A stretch of DNA of 64,000 nt from Branchinecta lynchi (Eukaryota > Arthropoda > Branchiopoda > Anostraca > Branchinectidae), in assembly GCA_023053575.1 (NCBI GenBank), contig JAKZAP010000022.1, positions 12,070,518 to 12,134,517 on the forward strand. Direction: 5' to 3'. Under the pieces are notes generated by a model, which was not told the DNA's origin, did not search any database, and worked only from the letters and a program-made list of their open reading frames with translations. How positions within the stretch are numbered: position 1 is the first letter of the stretch; each line of letters begins with the position of its first letter. Made by a program: the position numbers and the translations under genes. Positions 19,701 through 31,089 of this stretch are shown here, one piece after another.

Positions 19701-22700
19701 CTCAAGTATGCCAGCTTAAAGTTTGATTCCAGTCATGGGTCAAAAAGTCATATCTGTTTTGACAAAACTTCCTGCCTTACTTCTGCGAATTTCCGGTTTC
19801 GGCCGAATTCCGGAACTACCTGTCCGGCAAAAAAAAAAGAAGCTGAAATCGAACTCAGCGTCACGCTCAGCGTTTCTAATTTCCCCTATATCGAACATCG
19901 AATCAACTTCAAGTTAAAATTTAACTTAAAACAAATTTTCCGGTTCCAGCCGGATTCCAGGCGAACTATATGTCCGGGTACAGAATGACTGACGGGATTC
20001 AGCATCTCTTCTTACCCCTAAATCGGATATCTAATCAACTACAAATACTTTTAACAATTTTCCGGTTTTGGCCGGAGTCCGGCGAACTACTTACCCGGCG
20101 AGAAAATGATTTTCACCATCGTGTTCAGCATGTCTTCCTACCCCTACACCGAACATATAATTAACTTCAAATAAAACTTTTACTTCTAACAGATTTTCCG
20201 GTTTTGGCCGGATTCCCGGCGAACTACTTGTCCGGCGAGGAAATGGTTTCCACCATCGCGTTCAACATGTCTTCTTACCTCGTATTCGACTGTCGCATTA
20301 TCTGTTTAAAAACATGTTGCTTGCCCCTTAATTTAAACCCCCTCCCCCACCCTAAATATAGGGCTACAAAGCCCATCTACGAACTCGGCTTTACTCTTGA
20401 CCCAAACAATCCTCACGACAAATTTCATCAAAATATCTCATTCCCTTCGAGAGTTATCGTGCTTACAGACGTTCGGACGGACAACTTTTGCGATGTCATA
20501 TGTATCCCTCCACTTACGTTTTGGGATCCCAAAAAGAGACCCCAATACTCACAATCCTACCAAGCTTCAACTTGATACCTTTGATTCCTGGCAAGGGTAA
20601 CGAAGGGGTGGGTGGGGGAGGTGAAACTTTAAAAGCAATTTTCCAGCCCTAGCCTAGGACCTACTCGTCCAAGGAATTTTATCGTCCTGTGTCCAGTTCT
20701 GGTCAAGTTATGAACCCCCAAGGCCCAACTAGAACCCAAAAGGCACAACTAGACCCCAATACCCACAAGTGTAGTCTGAGGGATGTGCCCTGAACTTTAC
20801 ACTGGTTCACGAGTTATGAGCTCCACAAAATACGGTGAAAACCAAAAGCTGCTACAGCGCTCGCAACAGTGGATTGTTCCAAGGAACACTACACTGTAAA
20901 AATATTCTACGAATATGGATGCAGTATTTACTACTGTGATTAATCTTATTTCTATTGGGATAAAATTAATCCGAATTAGGATTAATCTTATCTCAATAAA
21001 GACAAGATTAATCCCTATAGCAAATACTGCAAGATTTTTTTTTACAGTGTAGTTTGTTTTGCTGTCTTGTCCTGCTATTTTTCGGAGCATCAGGGGGAGT
21101 ACTGATCGGTTGTTCTTATTTGCGAACATTTTTTTTTCCAAAGTTTAATATCAGTTCTGTTCTTCGGTTGTAGAGGCTCGGATTCTCAACACAGATAGTG
21201 CTTGCTCGTAAGACTGATAGCCAGGACCCATTTTAATTTTCGTTGCGCGTTTCTGTACGGATTCGAGCTCTTCCGGTAGACCGTATTTTGTATTTGGGGT
21301 ACCCATACCGGGCAGCAGTATTCCAAAAGGGGGCGCACGTGGGTAAGGTTTGCGAGGCGAAATTCAGGAATTGTAAAGCCAAGCCTACGCATTGACACTA
21401 AGGTCAGCAGTGAACAATGCCCCTTTCGCACTACGCTTTCAATGTGACCCTTGAATGAGCAGTCGGTGCTGAAAGTTACTTCCAAAATAGTAGCACTTCT
21501 GGCAATTGGGAACGGCGAAACAGGCATGACGATATAGCGTTTAAGCACGTTGAATCGGAGTACTTTTGATTTTCGACGGTTAACTTCAAGCGTGCTTGTT
21601 ATGGCACTTGAGCTTACTCAAGTGCCACATAGCGATCGTAATGTCGGTCTGTCCGTATGTTGCTAGTTTGGGCACTTCCACATGACCTAGGACCACATGA
21701 CCTTGGAAATAATCATTTGCCCTATCCGACCATCAATGGGGGAATGGCAAGATGGGAATCCGGAAATTAGTAACATTCATAACTTTGGAACGGATAATCG
21801 GGTGTGCATGTAACTTGACAGGTATCAAGAATAAGTGTCTTGGATGTTCATTGTCACATTCGGATCGGATCCGATAACTGGGGGGGGGGGGGGCTGGAGG
21901 GGGACACACGAAATCTCTTGAAACACTTTTTCTAGTTTTTTTGTCAAACCCCTACCCCTTTCTTTGGGGGAGGGGGGGGTGAAGGGGTGTTTCCAGGAAT
22001 TCCGGTGATGGCGGTACTGGGGATTTTCACGACGAAACTTGGGAGGCGTACCAGGGTCCCTATCAAACTGACTTGTAAATAAAAATTTACTCGATCCGAT
22101 AGTCGTGGGGGAGTAGAGGAAGGGGGAATCCGAAATATTGAGCCGTGCGTAACTTTGGAACGGGTGATCGGATTTGAGTGAAATTTTGTAATTGAACAGA
22201 GGACATGTCTCTGGCTCTTTTTCATGTCCGGACCGGATCCGACAACAACTGGGGGGGGGGGGGAGTGAATACGTGACCGGCTTAGTCTCGAGAGATCGGG
22301 ATGGAACTTTGTGGGAATAACTAACGGATGCTCCGGATAAATCATTTACGGAACAGGATTGGCTCAGGCGACTGTGGGGGGAGTTCGGAATTCCGGTGAT
22401 CGCGAGTAAAGGTACTTCCAAGTGTGCTAGCACGCTGAAACTTGGCTGAAATATTAGAAATTCGACAAGATTGGCTTAGAAATCGCCACTTTCCAGACTC
22501 GACCATTGCTTAAAGTACCAATCATGACCACATATTAAGATAAATACTTTTAAGCAAAATATGCATTTTCATGATCCCCATGAGCCCATTACAATTTTTG
22601 CCTCAAGGGTTTTGCTTACAAATGAGGTTCTAGTTCCCTTAAAGCGCGCATCTTCACCGCAAGGTCGAAAAGTACATTTTATCAGACGATTGCCTTCTAG

Positions 22701-23669
22701 CTACTAGAAGGCGAAACCCTAGACGAAGCAGAGGTCCGTCTCCTCGAAACGGGAAATTACGCATCAACATTTCAAAGAAGAAACGTACTTGATATAAACA
22801 TCGAAACCATATTGAAGATCATTGAACCGCCCAACGAAGAAGAGGACTTCTAGAAATGCCTTTTACAGTACTTTTTACTTACTAGTGTATAATAAAATAA
22901 TAACTCTCAAACAAAAAAACTCCCGCCAACATTTTGCCTATTCTTGCAGTTGCCATATGAGCTTTCAGCTCTTGTTTTGCACTGTTCCTCAAACTGTGGA
23001 AAAGGGGTAGGGGCGAACTGTGGGACAGGGGGTTAGACCTTCCACGGAAAAACTACGAACCCCATACGTAACTGAAGAGTTACATATTTCCCCATCGCTA
23101 GACGCTACCAAGATCGAGACAGCATAAGGGCTACGGGTTAAAATATACAATTTGTTTTATGTGATTCAAGTAATTTAATTTTTGTTGACAGACAAATCAA
23201 ACTCAAGAAACCAAGAAACGAAGAGCCAATGCCAGCGGAAGAAGAAGACGGAGGAATATTATTATTTTCAACCTCGAAAGTCATACTTAAAGGCGACGGC
23301 CTACCAGTCGAAACCTCCCAACCTAGGACAAGCAACTTTGCTCCCATTTTTGATCCTGACCGCCGCCTAGCGATCTTAGAAGAGAAGCTGGGCGGATATG
23401 CAAAAGACTCCGAAAAAGAGAAAATCCAACAATCCGCCGTTGACCCTAGCTGGGTTCTGGAGAAGAAAGGCTTTTACGGATACGGAATAAAGAAACCTGG
23501 TGAAGTGATAGAAGGAGAGCACGTCAAAAAGAAGAAAGAAAAGAGCAAAACGAGTAAGCCCACAGATAAGCCTGAGGAAAAACTGAATGATGATGAAACA
23601 GTGAAAAAGAAAAACAAGAGGACAAGAGAAAGGAAAAGAAAGAAGAAAGAAAATGAAGATGTGTCCTAA
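16668..23669 (+). CDS. Unrecognised 198-aa protein with lysine-rich tail (2 exons)
   Basis: Exons 16668-16786 and 23192-23669 (597 nt in one frame). The start is the first ATG after an in-frame TAA at about 16629 and has good context (ACAAAATGG). The N-terminal exon includes RKFKKNDLDAIREQQV and EYIGHILFSMVEE. The second exon begins QIKLKKPRNEEP and includes LLFSTSKVILKGDGLPVE, NFAPIFDPDRRLAILEEKL and DPSWVLEKKGFYGYGIKKPG. About the last 60 residues are mostly K, E and R. No signal peptide or membrane segment is visible. The basic tail suggests a nuclear or nucleolar protein, which is inference only. The 6.4-kb intron is filled with B, S, C, LINE and A elements. The gene converges on INTS13. 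Confidence 0.8.
17139..18163 (-). repeat. Family B element, copy 2 (inverted, intronic)
   Basis: Same ends and unit phrases as copy 1 in reverse: GGGATCCCAAAACGTAAG at the start and CCTTTGGTCTTGTT at the end. Several units carry GCCGGACAA and TTTTGGCCGG-type sequence. The tetranucleotide tract is reduced to a few bases. Confidence 0.85.
18753..19097. mobile_element. hAT-like MITE, family S copy 1
   Basis: A 345-bp element flanked by perfect 8-bp duplications GCTGGTCA (18745-18752 and 19098-19105). Ends CCAGCGGCTTTACTAGCC and GTGACGCCTCT are imperfect inverses. The interior is T/A-rich with repeated AAAATCGACTG-type phrases and a G-run next to a C-run near the right end. No coding capacity. 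Confidence 0.8.
19735..20532 (+). repeat. Family B element, copy 3 (left-truncated, intronic)
   Basis: Begins inside the element at the AAAAGTCATATCTGTTTTGAC phrase found in copy 4 and ends GTTTTGGGATCCC. Contains several units, a short GTTCGGACGGAC tract and TTCGAGAGTTATCGTGCTT. Confidence 0.8.
20890..21052. repeat. Fold-back MITE, family C copy 1
   Basis: Ends TACACTGTAAAAA / TTTTTACAGTGTA are inverse, and almost the whole 163 bp folds on itself through repeated GGGATTAATCTTATCTC-type arms. The outer TA may be a target duplication. Best-preserved of at least seven copies in the window. Confidence 0.82.
21150..21598 (-). pseudogene. LINE reverse-transcriptase C-terminal fragment
   Basis: The 120-codon minus frame 21186-21548 has ILEVTFSTDCSFKGHIESVV, ...SMRRLGFTIPEF and HVRPLLEYCCPVWVP. 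This is the characteristic region after the RT palm of CR1/jockey-like non-LTR retrotransposons (typically LGV...HI...VRP.LEY..PVW.P). It ends where a family A element begins at 21600. 5'-truncated and not functional. Confidence 0.85.
21600..22976 (-). repeat. Family A element, copy 3 (inverted, intronic)
   Basis: The right hairpin ATGGCACTTGAGCTTACTCA is at 21600 and the left-end hairpin at about 22951-22976 (CATATGAGCTTTCAGCTC). It has poly-G patches and GATCGGAT phrases in the body. It shares the AAGCAAAACCCTTGAG segment (inverted) with copy 5. Confidence 0.82.
23192..23669 (+). CDS. Exon 2 of the lysine-rich protein gene
   Basis: The acceptor is TTTTTGTTGACAG (AG at 23190-23191). It encodes 158 complete codons including the conserved-looking core and the K/E/R tail, ending TAA at 23667-23669. 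Confidence 0.82.
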
Positions 23670-23677
23670 TTATACGC

Positions 23678-23683
23678 AATAAA
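23678..23683 (+). terminator. Polyadenylation signal AATAAA
   Basis: Canonical AATAAA nine bases after the stop codon of the lysine-rich protein gene. It would give an unusually short 3' UTR if used. Confidence 0.6.
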
Positions 23684-24273
23684 ATGATCTTCTCAACCTA
23701 TGATCTTTAACTACAACCAAAAGCAGTAGTAACTACGTCCCTGTCACTTCGTCGTCTATTTCGTCACAAACATCATTAACATCAAGAACTGATAATAGTC
23801 CTCGGAAGACTCTTCCACATGTAGAAACGTAATGGTTAACGTAGGCGTGATGACATTTTCAATGTGGAGCAGAGGGCTGGGAAAAAACAGTAAAGGTAAA
23901 GATCCTTCTCCCAAAGTTGCGGTCACATATTTGTGACAGGTGGGCCTTCGGAGATCGGACCCTTTAAAACCGGTTAATTCCCGAAGCCGCAAAATTACAA
24001 TAACAAATCTCTAATACTCGGCGGCAAACTCTCCCTGGGTTCTCTGCAGTCTTGGACGTGCCTGTTCTACATCGCATCGATACGTTCACTCACGTTGCTT
24101 TTGATTTCAGCAACTGATTTAACTCATCCTGTTATGGCCTACTAGGCTTGGGTACTAAGGTAGGCTACCAAAAAAACTATCAAGACTCACAGTTCTTGAA
24201 ATGGTGCTATAATCTTAAGATCTGGGTAATGTTAAAAATTGAAGAAAATAATATGCACTTTATGTTTTAACAG
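23684..24273. other. Convergent intergenic region
   Basis: Lies between the 3' ends of the lysine-rich gene and INTS13. Nothing else recognised. No AATAAA was found just downstream of the INTS13 stop on the minus strand. Confidence 0.5.
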
Positions 24274-26157
24274 TTAGACGGGCACATCCCTCAGATCAGC
24301 ACCAGCTTTTTTCCCCAATTCAAAATTTTGGTACAGCTTGGCTATGCCTGAGCCCGCCTTGATACGCCCCACGAACTCAACTCTCCGTTTCGTCTGTTCC
24401 TCCACAATATTTTGCATCCAGTAATCATACAATGTCCTTGTCTTTTCCCCTTGTAGGGACAAGAGGGGCATCTTAGCTGGAGGGGGAGACATGGGGGAGT
24501 CGGTGTTCGATCGCACCACTCCAAACTTGTCGGTTTTGTCGATTTGTTTATCCTCGCTCTTGTCACCGGCTACACTGCGACACTCGAGCAGGCAGTCGAG
24601 TACTCTGCGGTGCTGCTCACTTCGATTGTGAGCGCGGAGGTAGTGCTCCATTTCGGCAAAGAACGCTCTATACTGCTCATCACGCTTTTTGGAACGCGCG
24701 GCGCTCACACCGCTCACTGGCAAGGACTCGCTACGATTCTCCATCCCTATAAAGGTATATATCACCTTCTTACAGTCATTGACTTCGTCATCCGTCAAGT
24801 TCTCTTTCACAATCACAGATGGCAGCGAGCCAAGTAAGTTTTGACATGCTGCCAAGTAGCTTTTTGAAGCCGTTATGGCCCAATACGTTGTGTATCGCTC
24901 CAGCTGATTGAATGCCCTTGTTATCGGGAGTTCCCTGCCTTGAATGGGGAAGGGAGCAAGCCGGCAAGCTTTAACAATATCTGCAAACGCATCAAGCCGG
25001 TAGTCGCTAATCTTTCCCCCGACTCCTTCACTTACGGAGGGCGGGTCTTCCAGTACGCTACGCGACGTTACAAGGGTATGGATAAAGATCTCCCCGCCAT
25101 GGGAGGATAACATGTGGGAGAGCATTTTAGTGCCACCTGGTTTTGGCATTTCAAGCATGACCGACCTGCCACCAAGGAGGAAGTTTGTCAGACAGGAAGA
25201 TGGCCTGCTGTTGACATCTACCGGCGCGATTCGGAAAGCACTAGAGCAATGCCAAAGGTCGTTCAAACTCACACGAGGGGTGTTCCACTTTAAAGTAGCT
25301 GTGTGGTATTCGCAACCTTCCTTGGCGGCGTAGACTAGACCCCCAACGTCGCCCCTAATCAAGTCTTCCATTGCGGCGGACGGGTGGAATATTTCGACGT
25401 CGTAATTAGCGCTGGAGCTTGCGTTTTGTTCTTCCTTCATCGGTATCCCCGTAACTGTGGTTGAGGTTAGGTCATAATGGCTGAGTACAAGAGCTGTCAT
25501 AAAGTTGGACAGAGCGCTCGCCCGAACTGAATATACATCAGTGCATATCTGGGTGGTACGATCACTGCATATTTTATCCGTAATTTTCGTGGTTTGGTGG
25601 TCGGCGTATACATTAACAAATACTAGATCAGTTCCACTTATAGGGAGCCCTTTTCCCGAGTTTAGCACTGTTCTATTTTGCTGATTCAGCAGCTCCTGGC
25701 ACATGGCTTCCAGGTTACGGACATGTTTGTCATCGTTAAAGCTTCCGATACAAACGACGCGGCCTTTATTGCCGTGAGGCCCGGAACGTTGTTTTTCCGT
25801 AGGTTCACTCATTGCTTCCAGCGCCACGGAAAAATTGCGTCCGATCATGGAATCACTGCTTGGAGCACCGACTGTGCTTAAAGCAGCCATGAAGTAGTTC
25901 ACATTCTGCGAGGCGGTGTCCCATTGGCCGATTTTTAGCGCGTCGTCATCGCAGATGACGTAGCGTATAAAGCACTCGTTTGGGTAGATATCCCAGACTA
26001 TGCGGGTATATTCTAGGCAAGCTTCTAGCATGCAAGTCCAGATGGGTTTCGCAACAGATTCAACGGGTATGCCAGACCTAGACGGAAAAGGGAATGCTTA
26101 AGCTCAGGTAACTTACGGAAATGTTGCATCACAACAGACCGGTATACGGAGCCCTCT
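24274..26157 (-). CDS. INTS13: INTS13/Asunder, Integrator complex subunit 13 (N-terminus missing)
   Basis: Integrator is the nuclear complex that processes snRNA 3' ends and attenuates transcription. INTS13 pairs with INTS14 and INTS10. Exon 24274-26077 (1804 nt) carries family landmarks in order: KPIWTCMLEACLEYTRIVWD, HSVRA-like YSVRASALSNFMTAL, DLTSTTVTGIPMKEEQNASS and ANYDVE. It continues with FRIAPVDVNSRPSSCLTNFL, MLSSHGGEIFIHTL, EDPPSVSEG, SVIVKENLTDDEVNDCKK, KKRDEQYRAFF and a C-terminal FVGRIKAGSGIAKLYQNF motif. A 41-nt exon (26117-26157) and a 39-nt intron (26078-26116) precede it. Together they give 614 codons against about 700 for the human protein. The first ~30-40 residues (N-terminal VWA-like start) were not located. 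Nearly the whole protein in one exon is unusual for animals and could mean intron loss or an old retrocopy. Confidence 0.93.
26078..26116 (-). other. 39-nt intron of INTS13
   Basis: On the minus strand it runs from GTAAGT to CCCTTTTCCGTCTAG. Reading through it meets TAA in frame, whereas removing it joins CC to G as a CCG codon and leads into SGIPVESVAKPIWTC. Very short for an animal intron. Confidence 0.6.
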
Positions 26158-26159
26158 CT

Positions 26160-27048
26160 GAAAAAACTAAAACCAAAAGACACCCATAATTTATAATCTT
26201 CTTCCTCTGCTCATCACCCAGCTGACTAAAAACAATACTATAGGAAACCAGGAACTTCTACTTGGTTAAAATAAAAAATTTCCGTTAATGGGTGATCCAG
26301 TAAAATGAACCAGCAAATTTTTAGAGCATAGGCTACTAAATCCCTTAAAAACTGAGTCGGTAAAGCGCTGCGACTTTCCAATTTCCTTTCCGTTGAATAA
26401 AGAAGACGAACGGACTGACATGACACCTACCAAAATCTAGATCTCGGTCCGCAACTGCAGTGGTTTTACGAATCTTACTTTCTTACATTTCTTACATTAG
26501 GGATCTTTCATCTCACTAGATCTCGGTCAGCAAATGCAGTGGTTTTATGCATCTTACTTTCTTACATTACGGATCTTACTTTCTTACATTACGGATCTTA
26601 CACAATCTTCTTTCGTTGTTGTAAATTTCTTCCTTTTTCCCTCCTTGGCAAAGAAATTCTAAAATTATTTGTAAGCACTCGCTACCGGATATTACGGAGA
26701 AAGTGTATGTTCTCCACAGCAAACTGTCCGAAACGGTGTACGCTCGTCCACCGCCCTCTCATGGACTTATTCGTTTGTTTGACTCTTGAGTAGATTTGTT
26801 TGTATGTGTTGTGTGTTCACAAATTATGTCTTTTTATTTTCTTTTGTACTACACTGTTTTCGTCTTGTAGGATTTGTCGGTTAAAACTAAATTATTGTTA
26901 TTAATAGACTCAAATTTCAAAAGAAATAGACAGTCGTTAAATTATTGGTGAAAACACAATAACTAATCAATTATCACATTTATTCCTGAATATCTATTTC
27001 ACAGCATGATAACGCAGGACTGTCAACTTAAACAAAATATAATTAATT
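26160..27048. other. Non-coding; 81-bp direct repeat
   Basis: Upstream of INTS13. A unit with CTAGATCTCGGTC, TGCAGTGGTTTTA and CTTACTTTCTTACATT starts at about 26435 and again at about 26516, followed by further TTACATTACGGATCTTAC repeats to 26600. The missing 5' exon of INTS13 was not found. Confidence 0.5.
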
Positions 27049-30000
27049 GTGTTGCGAGAGCAACACTTTGGTTTTGTCCTCGTTTTTTTTTTTTTTTTTT
27101 TTTTTTTTTCCTATGACTCCGATTTCATTTTATTCCTGGTAACTGAGAAGGGTCTAACCTGTGCGGTTTTTACGGGAAGTGTGGACCTTAGGCCGGATTG
27201 ATGAATATGACATTACATTTTGGAAAGCTCCGTAGAACTCTTGCCTGGGGCCAATAAGGATGGTTTTTGCTTGTCATCGAGCCAGAGCCTACGGTTTGCG
27301 AAGTGAAGTGGAGTTGTATAGCCTATGTCAGAGAGGACTATCTGAAGTTGTGTAGCGAACCTTTCGTTTCATCAAAAGATGTTTCTGCTTTCGAGTGGAA
27401 AGCTCCGTTCTAGCACGCAAGCAGGCAGGCACCAGTTTCAAATTGAAGATGGACTAAAATCTATAAGTGTTAAATATATGCGGCAGTTACCCGGCCCCAC
27501 AGCCAACATATCTTCTTTGAGTGATAAATAGAAAAATCTACAGAGACAAAAAAGTGGCTTTTTCCCATGGGTCCGAAAGTGCTGCCATCTATTGTTTCTG
27601 TCCATGTCTGCGACGATTTCAGCTGAGTTTATAATTTTTTTTTTTTTGCACTTTCGTTTGTGGTAGAGTAACGGTGTCAGATGTGCCTCTTAAACTTTAA
27701 AAGTTCTCTCATTGCTAAAGAAACTAGAGCTTATCCTTTGCTCCTTTCTAAGTCGTGACGTTAGAAAGTTGGCCTACGGCAAAAAAGTCAACTTTTGAAC
27801 TAAGACAGGTAGAATTTTTTTTTCGACGGCAATCGATAGCCATTGATGAGCCGATCAAAGTATATGCCATCCATTTTTTGGTAAAAAATTCCTTCATGAG
27901 ATACACCAGTTTGAAAATTTCAAAGGGGTTGACAACTTCATAGTAAGGTACATTGAAACCAAAAATAGGCGATACCAGTTATGATACATATAGGGGACTT
28001 TTAAGCAACAGTCGACTGTTAGCCCATAATCATCTTCGGTAATGAGGGGTTTGCAGCTTTTGCTTGTTGGTATACCTGTTATTTGTTTCCGGTGTATTCG
28101 ATGGTAAGAACAATTTGGTTCCCAATGGTAAGATATGCAAGGGACTTGTAAGTAATAATCGGCTGTTATGCTACAATAATCTTCTGCGATGATGGGTTTG
28201 CAGCTTTTGCTACCTGGTGTACCCATTATTTGTTTCCGGTTAACTTAATGTATATCACGGGAGAGGGACTTGTAAGTAGGAATCGGTTCACGAGGGGCTA
28301 GGAATTTTTGCAAATGGGTGCACATTGTATTCGATTTCTATAAATCTGACGGTAAGAAAGTTTGTGTCGATGGTCTATCAATGTAACCGAGGATTAACTG
28401 TTTACACAACGGATAGAAACGAAAATGTAAAGCAATGAGGTAGTTTCATAATAATTAATAGGGTCATCTATAGTATTTTAATCCTGAAAAGTTACGGATA
28501 GCTTTCTATTACCAACTAGATTATATAAGATATTGTTCCAAGTTTTCATCCGTCACGATGTCTACGATTGAAAAGGATAAAGTACAACTGACTGCAAAGT
28601 TAATTTAGTCCCTTCTTCCTATATTATTTTGTTGTTGTTTTTACAACGCTGAAGAATACCTTTTGATCATATGATTATTTTTTTTAGAACATCCCGTTTA
28701 AAAAGCTTATGCTATAATCATCTTCAGCGATGAGGGGCTTGCAACTTTTGATAGCTGGTATATCCATTATTTGTTTCCGGTGAATTTGATGTCAATCACG
28801 GGAGACGGACTTGTAAGCAAGAATCGGTTCACGAGAGGCTAGAAATTTTTGAAAATTGGTGCACATTGTATTCGATTTCTGTAAATATGACAGTAAGAAA
28901 GTTTGTATCGATGGTCTATCGCTATAACCTAGGATTAACTGTTTACGCAACGGGTACAAACGATACGGTAATGTAAAACAATAAGGTAATTTTGTAATAA
29001 TTAATAGTGTCATCTATGGTATTTTAATCCTGAAAAGTTACGGATAGCTTTATAATATCAACTAGATTATATAAGATATTGTTCCAAGTTTTCATCCGTC
29101 ACGATATCTACGATTGAAAAGGATAAAGTTCAACTTCGACGGCAATCGATAGCCGCTGATGAGCTGATCAAAGTATGTGAAATCCATTTTTTGGTAAAAA
29201 AATTCCTTTATGAGATACACCAGTTTGAAAGTTTCAAGGGGTTGACAACTTCAGTAGTAAGGTACACACTGAAACCAAAAATAGGCGATACCAGTTGTGA
29301 GACATTTAGGGGATTTGTACGCGACAGGCAACTGTTAGCTCATAATCATCTTCGGCAATGAGGGGTTTGCAGCTCTCGCTAGTTGGCGTACCTGTCATTT
29401 GATGAACAATTTGGTTCCCAAATGTAAAACATGCAAGGGACTTGTAAGTAATAATCGGCTGTTATGCTACACAAATCTTCAGCGATGAGGGGTTTGCAAC
29501 TTTTGCTAGTCGGTATACCCATTATTTTTATCCGGTGAACTTGATGTCTATCACGGGAAAGGGACTTGTCAGTAGAATCGGTGCACGAGGGGCTAGAAAT
29601 TAGTGCAAATTGCTGCACATTGTATTCGATTTATATAAATCTGACGGTAAGAAAGTTTGTATCGTTGGTCTATCGCTGTAACCTAGGATTTACTGTTAAC
29701 GCAACGGGTACAAACGATGCTGTAATGTAAAACAAGGTAGTTTCGTAATAATTAATAGTGTCATCTATGGTATTTTAATCCTAAAAAGTTACGGATAGCT
29801 TTATAATACCAACTAGATTATATAGGATATTATTCCAAGTTTTCATCCGTCACGATGTCTACGATTGAAAAGGATAAAGTTCAACTGACTGCAAAGTCAA
29901 TTTAGTCCCTTTTTCCGATATGCTTTTGTTGTGGTTAGGGCAATCGATAGCCCTTGACGAGCTGATCAAAATATATGCCATCAAATTTTCTGAACAAAAA

Positions 30001-30869
30001 TCCTTCATGAGATAAGCCAGTTTGAAAGTTTCAAGGGGTTGACAACTTCAGGAGTAAGGTACACACTGAAACCAAAAATAGGCGATACCAGTTGTGAGAC
30101 ATGTAAGGGACTTGTAAGCAACATTCGACTGTAAGCAACAGTCGACTGTTAGCTCATAATCATCTTCGGCAACGAGGAGTTTGCAGCTTTTGCTAGTTGG
30201 TATACCTGTTATTTGTCTCAGGTGTATTCGATGGTAAGAACAATTTTGTTCCCAATTGTAAGACATGCATGGGACTTGTAAGTAATAATCGGCTTTTATG
30301 CTATAATCATCTTCAGCGATGAGGGGTTTGCAACTCTTGATAGCTGGTGCATCCATTATTTGTTTCCGGTGAATTTATTGTCAATCACGGGAGACGGACT
30401 TGTAAGTAAGATCGGTTCACGAAGGGCTAGAAATTTTTGAAAATTGGTGCACATTGTATTCGATTTCTGTAAATATGACAGTAAGAAAGTTTGTATCGAT
30501 GGTCTATCGCTATAACCTAGGATTAACTGTTTACGCAACGGGTACAAACGATACGGTAATGTAAAACAATAAGGTAGTTTTGTAATAATTAATAGTGTCA
30601 TCTATGGTATTTTAATCCTGAAACGTTACAAATAGCCTTCTTCCGATATTGTTTTGTTGTTGGTTTTACAACGCTAAAGAACAGCTTTTGATTATGTGAT
30701 TATTCTTTTTAGAACATACCGTTTTAAAAGCTTCGATAAGTTGACAATTTCAGCATTTAACCGACAGCGAAGAAACAAAACCAAAGTGTTGCTCTCGCAA
30801 CACTTTAGCCGGCGAAGCCGGACAAAGGTTGCCGCAACACTTCACGTTGCCCGGGCAACGTAGGTCTAG
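27049..30869 (+). mobile_element. Helitron-like element, copy 2 (3.8 kb)
   Basis: Same ends as the copy at 8974: GTGTTGCGAGAGCAACAC at the start; the inverted block, GCCGG hairpin, CGTTGCCCGGGCAACG palindrome and CTAG followed by T at the end. The interior has more rounds of the long repeat (starting near 27820, 28700, 29140 and 29940). These include GATGAGGGGTTTGCA, GGGACTTGTAAGTAA and ATTAATAGTGTCATCTATGG. No RepHel or other known protein. Lies directly in intergenic DNA rather than in a hAT. Confidence 0.72.
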
Positions 30870-31089
30870 TATATAAAATTCGTTTTAAGATTTGTACGAC
30901 TTCACAACTTTTATAACATAATTAACAATCGGTAAAGATTACCAGTCAGTCTGTAAAATGCCTTCGTCTCCCCCTAAACATTTTGGTTAGCAACGCCATT
31001 AGTCAGTTTCAGATCTGCTTGGTATTTTTTATATGGTTTCTGTCAGTCAATACTGCGCCCAGAATGACACTTTAATTCAGTCATCTACA
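30870..31089. other. Nothing recognised
   Basis: Short AT-rich spacer between the Helitron-like element and J repeats. Confidence 0.4.
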
